This document shows, in pieces, positions 1 to 5,943 of a DNA stretch of 5,943 nt. The stretch comes from an uncultured bacterium (GTDB taxonomy: Bacteria; UBP6; UBA1177; JAKLFG01). Where the stretch lies: positions 1-5,943 of the forward strand of contig CALITV010000186.1 in NCBI GenBank assembly GCA_938048925.1. Reading direction: 5' to 3'. Positions within the stretch are counted from its first letter, which is position 1, and each line of letters begins with the position of its first letter. The notes under the pieces were generated by a model. The model was not told the DNA's origin. It saw nothing but the letters and a program-made list of their open reading frames with translations, and searched no databases. Made by a program: the position numbers and the translations under genes.

Positions 1-2393
1 TCCACTGCTTGAGCGTAGCAGATGAGCAGTTCGCGTCCCTCTTCGTCCCACGCGTGCACCTTGCAGTCGGTCGTCCAGAGTTTGTTGCCGCGCGCCAGCA
101 CAATGGTGTTGTAATTGACGCCACGAAATTCCTTGTCGAGCACCACCGGGGCAGATTTCACAACGGTCATGTCACGCAGGTCGTACACCGCCAGTTTCGA
201 TTTGTTGAAGTAGTAGTAGTTATCGTAATTCACCTCTCCCATCGCACAGTCAACCACAGTGTTGTCGGCGAGGCAGTAATAGTCGTAGCGGGTGCTCATC
301 ATACCGACCGCTTTGCTGTCGGCCACCGCGAAGTTACGGCCATACCAGTACCAGTAATCGCCGTCCACTTCCCGAGAAGGCGGGAGTTCGAGTTTCACCG
401 AGCCGGCGAGTTTCGGGTTCTTCCCGGCGGCGAGGTCGAATCTGGTAGCGTAGATATTCTCTTCGTAGTACTCCTTGCCCTCTGCCTCGTCGTAGCGGTA
501 GGAGTTGTCGTATGAAAACAGATGGACGGTCTTCGCGTCGTTCTGCATCGAATAGACATAGTTGCCGCGCACGCGGTCGCTCGACCAGTTCACCGGATAA
601 TCCTTGACGGCATCGTAGGTGACCAGCCGGATTTCGTTGTCGTACCATGCCGCCCCTTTGGTGCCGCAGAGGGCGTCGGCGCATCGGAAGATGTTCTCGA
701 CGGAGTAGGCGACCGGCAGGTTCGAGATTACCTGCGGGTTGTCGCGATCGCTGTAGTCTATCATCATGACGGCGGTATCGGCGACCGAGGCGATGTGGTC
801 GCCCACCACGACGCCGCGGCGCACATAACTCGGACTCTCGACCGATCCGCGCTTGGTGAGGCCTTTTTCGAGGTCGAAGTCAATGAGGTGCAGTTTGTTT
901 ATCTCGCGATAGGTGGTGTAGTTCCATTCGCTCGTCGGGACGAGGATGAGCCCGATTTCGTCATAGATCTTGAAAGCCTTCCAGTCGTTGGTGGCCTCGC
1001 TCCACGAATAGCCGCCTTCGGCGCCGCCCAGTTCGACGGTCGTCATCTCGAAGGGGTGTGCCGGGTCGTCAACATTATACATCGAGACCTTCGCGTTCCA
1101 GCCATCTTGGTCGTCAATGCCGACGGTAAGCAGTTTCGTGCCGCGGATCTCGATGTGGGTGGACCAGCCGGGGACCGCGAGTTGGCCGAGTTCCTTCATC
1201 TTGGTAGGGTCGCTGATGTCTATCACATGGAGCGGATCCTGCCGGAAGTAGGTAACGGCGTAGAGCCGGTTGCCATCGAACCGTGCGCCATACAGTTGCT
1301 GGTTGGTGATGAAGGTGAACTCGCCGATTTTCTCGGGATTCGACGGGTCGCTCACATCGAACGCCTCGACCGCATTTTCGCCGTTTGACCACTGACTGGT
1401 GCTGGTCACTGCAAAGAAGACGCCGTCCTTCTCGTGCATCTTCCAGCGGTCGCCGATGTAGCCGCGGGTCTTGATGACCCCTTTCTTTTCTATCTTACCG
1501 GCTGGATCGCTGATGTCGAAATAGTGGACCGGCACGCCGTCCTTGTAGCCCTCCTCCTGCCAGTAGTAGTAGTCGGTCTCGGCGACATAGATGCTGTGAT
1601 CGGTCACATAGAGCGCGTAGCCGGTGCCGTCGAGGTGCTCGACATCTGCCTGATGGATGTTCTGCGGGTCGGCAATGTTGAGCGACAGGAGCGTAATCTG
1701 GTCCTTGCCGCGCTGTTCGGCCTGATCGCAGTAGTACCAGTAGTACCGATTTTCGGTTGCGGCGACATAGATGATATCACCGACCTGCCGCGAATCAATG
1801 ATGGTCCCTTCGAGCATGTAGCGGCCGAGTATCTTCTGCTTGGCCGGGTTCTCGACATCCACGACGATAAGTTCGGAAAAAGTGCGCGATGAGTCATAGT
1901 AGCCTCCCTCGGAGACCGCCAACTCGGTGGGGTTGTAGCGAAGGTTGGTCACCATGACATAGGCCCGTCCTTCCTGCACATACATCTCGAACGGGAAGCC
2001 CTTGAACGACGACCGGCCGAGAATCTTGAGATTGGTCGGTTCGCTCACATCAATTGCGACAAGACCGCGGTACTGATTGAGCACCCAGAGGATGTTTCCC
2101 GTAACCTTGTAGATGTCGGCCTCGACGATCTCGCGGGTGGCGTCCCCTCCCTCGTTGTCCTCGTTACCGGGGGTCGTTTCGTCAGTGCCGGCGGTGGCGT
2201 CCTCGCCGTAATTTTTGCTGGCCTTGCCGTTGCCGGCGGTGATGAACTCGCCCTCGTCGGTCGTTTCCAGTCCACCGGTGTCATCGGGAACGGTGCCGTC
2301 GGCAAGCGGTTTCTCGGCGGTGTTGTCGCACGCGCTCCACAAAAGCGCGACAAACAACACGCTGATAACAGACAGGAATCGGTAAATGTTCAT
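1..2393 (-). CDS. Beta-propeller lipoprotein (PF09826-like), 3' end outside window
   Basis: Open for 797 codons from the ATG at 2393 to the window edge, with no stop; the C-terminus is not visible. Residues 1-21 are a signal peptide ending LLWSA-C22, a type II (lipoprotein) site with an unusual Trp at -3. Residues 23-87 are a low-complexity Asp/Glu/Thr/Gly linker. From about residue 90 the protein is propeller: D-[IVL]-x-[DE]-P type strands recur at 115-119, 179-183, 239-243, 293-297, 346-350, 392-396 and 440-444. Residues 371-411 (RF, then DPLHVIDISDP, then the GWS turn) match the signature I know from the secreted C-terminal beta-propeller family PF09826. Possible disulfide partners are C571/C576, C707/C716 and C777/C792. 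The start is fixed by the Shine-Dalgarno at 2398-2405 and the lipobox. The likely role is surface-exposed binding; the ligand is unknown and no catalytic motif is visible. It is probably co-transcribed with the two upstream lipoprotein genes. Confidence 0.9.
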   Translation of the reverse strand, partial: MNIYRFLSVISVLFVALLWSACDNTAEKPLADGTVPDDTGGLETTDEGEFITAGNGKASKNYGEDATAGTDETTPGNEDNEGGDATREIVEADIYKVTGNILWVLNQYRGLVAIDVSEPTNLKILGRSSFKGFPFEMYVQEGRAYVMVTNLRYNPTELAVSEGGYYDSSRTFSELIVVDVENPAKQKILGRYMLEGTIIDSRQVGDIIYVAATENRYYWYYCDQAEQRGKDQITLLSLNIADPQNIHQADVEHLDGTGYALYVTDHSIYVAETDYYYWQEEGYKDGVPVHYFDISDPAGKIEKKGVIKTRGYIGDRWKMHEKDGVFFAVTSTSQWSNGENAVEAFDVSDPSNPEKIGEFTFITNQQLYGARFDGNRLYAVTYFRQDPLHVIDISDPTKMKELGQLAVPGWSTHIEIRGTKLLTVGIDDQDGWNAKVSMYNVDDPAHPFEMTTVELGGAEGGYSWSEATNDWKAFKIYDEIGLILVPTSEWNYTTYREINKLHLIDFDLEKGLTKRGSVESPSYVRRGVVVGDHIASVADTAVMMIDYSDRDNPQVISNLPVAYSVENIFRCADALCGTKGAAWYDNEIRLVTYDAVKDYPVNWSSDRVRGNYVYSMQNDAKTVHLFSYDNSYRYDEAEGKEYYEENIYATRFDLAAGKNPKLAGSVKLELPPSREVDGDYWYWYGRNFAVADSKAVGMMSTRYDYYCLADNTVVDCAMGEVNYDNYYYFNKSKLAVYDLRDMTVVKSAPVVLDKEFRGVNYNTIVLARGNKLWTTDCKVHAWDEEGRELLICYAQAV

Positions 2394-2501
2394 GATACCC
2401 TCCTTTTTCAGTTCACGGACAGAACTTTAGTAAGGAGCGACTATCTTCTTTATTGATCGAGATGACGAGAATTCGGTAAGTTTCTGATATTCGTTCGATA
2501 T
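2394..2501. other. 108-base intergenic gap between second lipoprotein and propeller gene
   Basis: More AT-rich than the flanking genes. It holds part of the GATATTC direct repeat and the propeller gene's Shine-Dalgarno. I see no convincing -35/-10 pair and no stem followed by a T-run on the minus strand, so transcription probably reads through from the upstream genes, though an internal promoter is not excluded. Confidence 0.6.
2398..2405 (-). promoter_or_regulatory. Ribosome binding site of the beta-propeller gene
   Basis: AAGGAGGG, four bases (TATC) before ATG 2393. It fixes the start of the propeller lipoprotein together with the signal peptide that follows. Confidence 0.8.
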
Positions 2502-2503
2502 TC
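2486..2503. repeat. Short direct repeat GATATTC, 11-base period
   Basis: GATATTC occurs at 2486-2492 and again at 2497-2503, separated by GTTC, so the copies are one helical turn apart. The second copy overlaps the stop codon of the second lipoprotein gene. It sits at the upstream end of the 108-base gap before the propeller gene, where an operator could be, but two 7-base copies may be chance. Confidence 0.35.
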
Positions 2504-4001
2504 AGTTTTCTGCCCGGAAGATACCCAGCAGATCCTCCGTTGTTGCTATCGGAGCGCCTTTTTTGAGTGAAACGACTTTCCACTGGTAATACATACCATT
2601 CTGCAGGGCCGGTCCATCGTAGGATGCCGTCACCGTAGCGGAACCGCTGACGCCCCCTATTTCTTTTTCCCAAACGAGGTCTCCGTAGGTGTTGTAGAGT
2701 GTAATGACATAGGCGTCTTCGCTCGAGTCATCGGCCCACTCGAAGGTGGGGGAACCGGTTACCGCCTCGGGGCCGGTGGCGCCAGGTTTTACGATGGCGA
2801 GAGCCTCGGTCACCTTGAAGGATTCGAGTTCCTTGTGGGGAGCGGAGGCAGAGATCTCGAAATGAACGATCTGGGTGCCGGCGATGGTCGGGTCGGGGTC
2901 ACGCACCAGTCCGTCGTTTTCGTATGCGGCAAGTACCACATAGCGCCCTTCGGGGATACCCGTTATCGAAAAGGATCCGGTGATGTTCGGAGCGATTGGC
3001 GGTTCGGGTGCACGCAGTCCGGGCGCGATGATGCCTACCACCAGTGTTTCGTGGAAAGTCGCTTCGGGAATGAGCACTACCGAGGTTTGCGATCCGCCCG
3101 GCGCATTCACGATGTTGACCGATCCGGTGACGGTTCCGCCGCCGAACTGAACGGGGGCAAGGGTAATGTCTTTCAGGTCATTCGAGGAAACCGAGATCTG
3201 CTTCCGTTCGCGGTAGAGTCCCTTCCGGTAGGCGGTGACGGTGTAGGTGCCTGCGGCTACATTGAAAATGGTGAAGTTTCCTCGTCGGTCGGTATAGCCG
3301 TAGGGGCACGCAGGCGTCGCGCATTCGGCGACGACGAGGGCACCGCTTCCTGCTTCGGCGACAGTCCCCGATATCGTCGGGCGGTTCTTTTCGCTTTCTT
3401 TGAGCGGTACTAATCCGATTTCGGTAAGCGGAGAAGAGAACAGCCACGCGCTGTGAGGGTCGTCGGCCGTTTCGAGGACGAACTGGGTGAGCGTAACCGG
3501 TATCGCGGGACGGAATGCCGAGGGGTAGGGGAGATAATTCTTCGCCGAGGCGTAAAGGATATAGATTGCGCCGGTTGCCGGATCGCCGTGACTGTTGCGG
3601 ATCACGCGCAGTTCGAGTTTCCACGAACCGTCATTTCCGGTGGTAGACACATCGGTGCCGCTTCCGTCAGTGGTATGTTGCGCCATGACGAGCGCCTGTG
3701 CCACCGCCGCCCCCGTGGTGAGGTCGAACACCTTTCCTTTGAGATAGACCTTGGCGACGCATGCGGTGCGGTTTTCCTGATCGCTGATTGGTTCGCAGGT
3801 GTAGCCGTCATCGCAGGCATCGGGGATCATAGGATCACAGGCTGCGGTGCAGTAGTAATCGCCTTTCTCCCGATCGAAGAGACAGACGCCGCTGTCGCCG
3901 CACGAGAGTTTCGTCGGGTCGCAGGGCTCTGCCGACTTTTTCTCCTTGTCGCATCCAGCAAGAAGTGAAAGAAGGATAACGAAGCACCCCATCGTTTTCA
4001 T
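2502..4001 (-). CDS. Lipoprotein: Cys-rich module, CarboxypepD_reg repeats, Fn3-like domain
   Basis: 499 residues, stop TGA. Residues 1-16 are a short signal peptide with lipobox LLAG-C17. An eight-cysteine module follows almost at once (C27, 34, 40, 51, 55, 63, 69, 81), likely four disulfides. Three carboxypeptidase-regulatory-like beta-sandwiches follow: about 85-200, about 208-282 (with a T-D-x-x-G-x-F strand-turn at 237-243 and an extra pair C227/C232) and about 289-384 (I-T-G-x-F and G-I-P-x-G-x-Y-V-V motifs). The C-terminal domain, about 395-499, has the W..DD.SE.AY and G.YYQW.V pattern of an Fn3/Ig-like fold. The domain names come from motif recognition, not a profile search. An in-frame upstream ATG at 4301 would add 100 residues lying over the neighbouring gene; the lipobox and the Shine-Dalgarno at 4006-4013 favour 4001. 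It is a paralog of the gene immediately upstream. The expected role is a non-enzymatic surface or periplasmic structural or binding protein; the ligand is unknown. Confidence 0.9.
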   Translation of the reverse strand: MKTMGCFVILLSLLAGCDKEKKSAEPCDPTKLSCGDSGVCLFDREKGDYYCTAACDPMIPDACDDGYTCEPISDQENRTACVAKVYLKGKVFDLTTGAAVAQALVMAQHTTDGSGTDVSTTGNDGSWKLELRVIRNSHGDPATGAIYILYASAKNYLPYPSAFRPAIPVTLTQFVLETADDPHSAWLFSSPLTEIGLVPLKESEKNRPTISGTVAEAGSGALVVAECATPACPYGYTDRRGNFTIFNVAAGTYTVTAYRKGLYRERKQISVSSNDLKDITLAPVQFGGGTVTGSVNIVNAPGGSQTSVVLIPEATFHETLVVGIIAPGLRAPEPPIAPNITGSFSITGIPEGRYVVLAAYENDGLVRDPDPTIAGTQIVHFEISASAPHKELESFKVTEALAIVKPGATGPEAVTGSPTFEWADDSSEDAYVITLYNTYGDLVWEKEIGGVSGSATVTASYDGPALQNGMYYQWKVVSLKKGAPIATTEDLLGIFRAEN

Positions 4002-4005
4002 ATCT

Positions 4006-4013
4006 ACCTCCTT
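4006..4013 (-). promoter_or_regulatory. Ribosome binding site of the second lipoprotein gene
   Basis: AAGGAGGT, a full anti-Shine-Dalgarno complement, four bases (AGAT) before ATG 4001. It fills most of the 13-base gap after the upstream TAA stop at 4017-4015, so termination and re-initiation could be coupled. It decides this start over the in-frame ATG at 4301. Confidence 0.85.
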
Positions 4014-4014
4014 G

Positions 4015-5694
4015 TTACCATGGTAGCCCAATATAGAAAATACCGCGCAAGTCTTCCGACAGCGAGATCGGTTTCCCCGACTTGAGCGAGGTGACCCGCC
4101 ACTGATAGTAGCCCGAAAGTTTGGCCCCATCATAGACGAGCGAGACCTCGGCGGTGCCGGTCGCTCCGGGAATCGTTTTCTCCCAAACGATGGTGCCGTA
4201 GGCATTGAAGATCTTGATGTCGTAATGCGTTTCGCTCGAGTCATCCTTCCACCGGAACACGAGGTTCTCGCTGCTGTCAACCAGTTCGGGGCCCTCGGCA
4301 CCGGGATAGATGATGGCGATTGCCTCGGTCACCTTGAAGTTGTCGAGCGAAAGATCCCAGTTGCCGCCGCTGTCGGGTATCGTAAGGTGCAGCACCTGTG
4401 TTCCGGCGATGCCGGGATCGGGGTCGCGCACGAGGTAGTCGTTCTCGAACGCGGCGAGCACGACATAGTTCCCCGCCGGAATACCGCTGATCGTGTAGGC
4501 GCCGGTGATGTTCGGTGGTTCGGGGGGAGCAGGAGCGCGGAGGCCGGGGATCATTTCGCCCTTGTCGAAGCCGGGAATGAAGGTTTCTTCCGCCATGAGC
4601 ACGACGCTCGTCTTGAGTCCACCGGGGGCGTTCACGATGTTGACCTGTCCCGAGATCGAGCCAAGTGTCGGATCGGCAATCCGTTCGATGAAAATATCGC
4701 TGATGTCGCTGTCGGCGACCGTAACGGGAACGGAGGTAAAACTCATGCCGCTTTTGAGCGCCGCCATCTCGTAGTCACCCGGCTGGACATTGAAAAACGC
4801 AAAAAATCCCTCCTTGTCAGTGTAGGTGTAGGGACACGACGCCGTCGGACAGCGCGCAATGATGAGCACCCCGCTCAGCGGCTCCGAAAGATGTCCCGAT
4901 ACGGTGACGCCTCCCTGTTTTTCCTCGGGGAGAGGCAGGAGGCCGATATCGAGGAAACCGCTCGTGACGAAAAAACCGGTCGCCGTTTTGGTGAACACAT
5001 CCATGAGAATCGGCAACGAGGCGCGAATGACGCTTGGGTAAGGCTCGTAGTCCTTTGCGACGGCGCGTAAGATATACACCTCTCCCGGGGCCGGCATGCC
5101 CGTGCGTTGCCGCGGAAGCGAGAGCGGAATGGCGTAGTTTCCGAAAGCGTCGGAGAGCACCACATCGGTTCCCTCCCCCGTTTTGACATTGGTAGCGCTC
5201 ACTCGTGCTCCTTCGATCGGAGGATAGCCGTTTTCTGAAAGGTCGAAGATCCGTCCCGCGATGAAGACCGGGAGGAAACAGCCGTGTCGCAGGTCACCGA
5301 TCACCGCTTCGCACCGCATTCCGTCGAGGCAACTGTCGCTTGCCGCCGGATCGCAGGCAGGCTCGCAGTAGTAGCCGTTGAGTGACCAGTCGAAGAGGCA
5401 GATTTCGGTATCGGAACACCCCTCGCCGGTCTCGAGACACGGCGTCTTGGCGATGAGATCTTCGTCGGGGAGCAGGATATCCTCGTCGGCAGAAAGGAAA
5501 TCATCTGTTTCCCCTGCGCCGTCGGTGGCATCGGTGGCGTCAGGAAGAAAATAGTCTGGAGAAACCTCATCGGTGTCTCCGGGAGAGAGGTCGTTCTCGC
5601 GATGGGCGGTATCGGTCGCCAGCGGGCGTTTTGCCTCGTTGCACGACGAAAGAAGGAGCGACACCGTGCCCAAGAAAAGAAAAAAAATCTTCAT
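4015..5694 (-). CDS. Lipoprotein paralog with acidic linker, Cys-rich module, CarboxypepD_reg and Fn3-like domains
   Basis: 559 residues, stop TAA. Residues 1-17 form a signal peptide with lipobox LLSS-C18. Residues 27-82 are an acidic linker (19 Asp/Glu in 56) that the downstream paralog lacks. The eight-cysteine module lies at C86, 93, 99, 110, 114, 122, 128 and 139, with the same spacings as the paralog except the last interval (11 instead of 12). Three CarboxypepD_reg-like sandwiches lie at about 143-256, 263-339 (with C282/C287) and 345-440. A C-terminal Fn3/Ig-like domain occupies about 453-556 (W482..DD.SE, then YYQW at 529-532). An in-frame ATG at 5754 was rejected: it adds 20 residues in front of the signal peptide and lies upstream of the predicted transcription start. 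A Shine-Dalgarno at 5699-5706 and a promoter at 5726-5754 support 5694. It is the first gene of the probable operon. The domain calls are from motifs; the function is inferred as an anchored, all-beta surface or periplasmic binding protein. Confidence 0.9.
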   Translation of the reverse strand: MKIFFLFLGTVSLLLSSCNEAKRPLATDTAHRENDLSPGDTDEVSPDYFLPDATDATDGAGETDDFLSADEDILLPDEDLIAKTPCLETGEGCSDTEICLFDWSLNGYYCEPACDPAASDSCLDGMRCEAVIGDLRHGCFLPVFIAGRIFDLSENGYPPIEGARVSATNVKTGEGTDVVLSDAFGNYAIPLSLPRQRTGMPAPGEVYILRAVAKDYEPYPSVIRASLPILMDVFTKTATGFFVTSGFLDIGLLPLPEEKQGGVTVSGHLSEPLSGVLIIARCPTASCPYTYTDKEGFFAFFNVQPGDYEMAALKSGMSFTSVPVTVADSDISDIFIERIADPTLGSISGQVNIVNAPGGLKTSVVLMAEETFIPGFDKGEMIPGLRAPAPPEPPNITGAYTISGIPAGNYVVLAAFENDYLVRDPDPGIAGTQVLHLTIPDSGGNWDLSLDNFKVTEAIAIIYPGAEGPELVDSSENLVFRWKDDSSETHYDIKIFNAYGTIVWEKTIPGATGTAEVSLVYDGAKLSGYYQWRVTSLKSGKPISLSEDLRGIFYIGLPW

Positions 5695-5698
5695 GGTT

Positions 5699-5706
5699 CC
5701 CTCCTC
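5699..5706 (-). promoter_or_regulatory. Ribosome binding site of the first lipoprotein gene
   Basis: GAGGAGGG on the minus strand, four bases (AACC) before ATG 5694. It decides this start over the in-frame ATG at 5754. Confidence 0.8.
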
Positions 5707-5725
5707 TGTGATGCCGACAAGTGCT

Positions 5726-5754
5726 ATTATAGAAATCGCGGCGGGTAAACGCAA
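5726..5754 (-). promoter_or_regulatory. Sigma-70-like promoter of the lipoprotein operon
   Basis: On the minus strand the -35 element TTGCGT (5754-5749) and a perfect TATAAT -10 (5731-5726) are separated by exactly 17 bases. Transcription would start near 5719, giving a leader of about 25 bases that contains the Shine-Dalgarno of the first lipoprotein gene. The -10 is strong; the -35 matches the consensus in its first three bases only. Confidence 0.65.
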
Positions 5755-5763
5755 CTACATTTC

Positions 5764-5791
5764 TTGCTTGTTTCTGCAAAGTCGCTACACT
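5764..5791 (+). promoter_or_regulatory. Possible divergent promoter for the plus-strand gene
   Basis: TTGCTT (5764-5769), 16 bases, then TACACT (5786-5791) on the plus strand, with the ATG 24 bases further on. Both boxes are imperfect (3/6 and 4/6 against the sigma-70 consensus). Position and orientation are right for the divergent gene, but chance is not excluded. Confidence 0.3.
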
Positions 5792-5815
5792 GAAAAAGTT
5801 ACCGGCGGGTGTCTC

Positions 5816-5943
5816 ATGAATACAACATCGGTGCGTAATCTGGTTATTTTTGTCGCGATCTCGGCGGCGATTCTCTATCTCTTTTTCTGGAAACCGCGCA
5901 ACGACCAAGAGTCCGTTGCGCAGGAGCGGCTGGTGATCCTCAA
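5816..5943 (+). CDS. N-terminally membrane-anchored protein, 3' end outside window
   Basis: Only 42 codons are visible, open to the window edge. Residues 1-8 include one Arg, residues 9-25 are a continuous hydrophobic helix ending in aromatic residues (LFFW), and a charged stretch with K26, R28, D30 and E32 follows. This fits a single-pass signal anchor with the bulk of the protein outside the cytoplasm. There is no lipobox, so it is unlike its three neighbours. ATG 5816 is the only ATG in this frame before the helix. The preceding Shine-Dalgarno is weak (GGCGGGTG at 5804-5811). The anchor followed by a charged stretch and 'ERLVIL' recalls the start of DUF4340-type proteins, but 42 residues are too few to assign a family. 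It is transcribed divergently from the lipoprotein operon and need not share its function. Confidence 0.6.
   Translation, partial: MNTTSVRNLVIFVAISAAILYLFFWKPRNDQESVAQERLVIL
5896..5921 (+). repeat. Perfect 8-bp inverted repeat inside the plus-strand gene
   Basis: GCGCAACG (5896-5903) and CGTTGCGC (5914-5921) are exact reverse complements around a 10-base loop. They lie just after the codons of the membrane helix. No T-run follows, so it is not a terminator. Confidence 0.6.

Noticed and set aside
195..230. GTAGTAGTAGT runs resembling microsatellites (also near 1563-1574)
   Set aside because: They are in-frame consecutive TAC tyrosine codons on the minus strand, explained by the aromatic clusters in the protein.
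522..1388. 288-codon open frame on the plus strand
   Set aside because: It lies entirely opposite the propeller gene, whose frame has a signal peptide, Shine-Dalgarno and family motifs. The plus-strand product is Val/Arg/His-rich with no recognisable domain, as expected from reading GC-biased codons antisense. The same applies to the plus-strand frame at 9-515 and to 1434-1892.
2410..2426. Inverted repeat AGTTC-7-GAACT upstream of the propeller gene's Shine-Dalgarno
   Set aside because: Only 5 base pairs with no T-run in either direction; too weak to call a terminator or regulatory hairpin.
4002..4301. 100-residue N-terminal extension of the second lipoprotein
   Set aside because: It would overlap the upstream gene out of frame, has an Arg/Ser/Pro-rich composition typical of a shadow frame, and would bury the signal peptide inside the protein.
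4225..5070. 281-codon open frame on the plus strand
   Set aside because: Antisense to the first lipoprotein gene, with low-complexity Arg/Gly/Val content and no Shine-Dalgarno or domain. The frames at 2835-3413 and 3453-3968 are rejected for the same reason.
5695..5754. 20-residue N-terminal extension of the first lipoprotein
   Set aside because: Its ATG lies in the -35 box of the predicted promoter, has no Shine-Dalgarno, and would displace a good signal peptide.

Overview
The window holds three consecutive predicted lipoprotein genes on the minus strand and the first 128 bases of an unrelated membrane-anchored protein gene on the plus strand. GC content is moderately high. The proteins have type II signal peptides, Asp/Glu/Thr-rich linkers after the lipid cysteine, and disulfide-rich modules ending in 'CDDGYTC'-like motifs. 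This style is common in Myxococcota and related former Deltaproteobacteria, often uncultured ones. That assignment is inferred from style; there is no marker gene to confirm it.

Layout from the promoter end, reading the minus strand from right to left. (1) 5694-4015: a 559-residue lipoprotein with an acidic linker, an eight-cysteine module, three carboxypeptidase-regulatory-like (CarboxypepD_reg) beta-sandwiches and a C-terminal fibronectin-III/Ig-like domain. (2) 4001-2502: a 499-residue paralog of it, starting 13 bases after the first gene's stop codon. (3) 2393 to the window edge: a lipoprotein with a beta-propeller of the Pfam PF09826 type, at least 797 residues long, whose stop codon lies outside the window. 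Each start is preceded by a strong Shine-Dalgarno sequence with a 4-base spacer. A good sigma-70-like promoter (TTGCGT, 17 bases, TATAAT) lies upstream of gene 1. The three genes probably form one operon, although a 108-base gap before the propeller gene could hold its own control element.

(4) 5816 to the right edge: a divergent plus-strand gene with an N-terminal membrane anchor, separated from the operon by a 121-base region with back-to-back promoter candidates.

Taken together, the minus-strand genes encode a set of secreted, lipid-anchored, all-beta proteins that looks like a cell-surface binding or adhesion assembly. No enzyme, RNA gene, mobile element or CRISPR array was found. The long plus-strand open frames opposite the three genes are shadows produced by codon bias.
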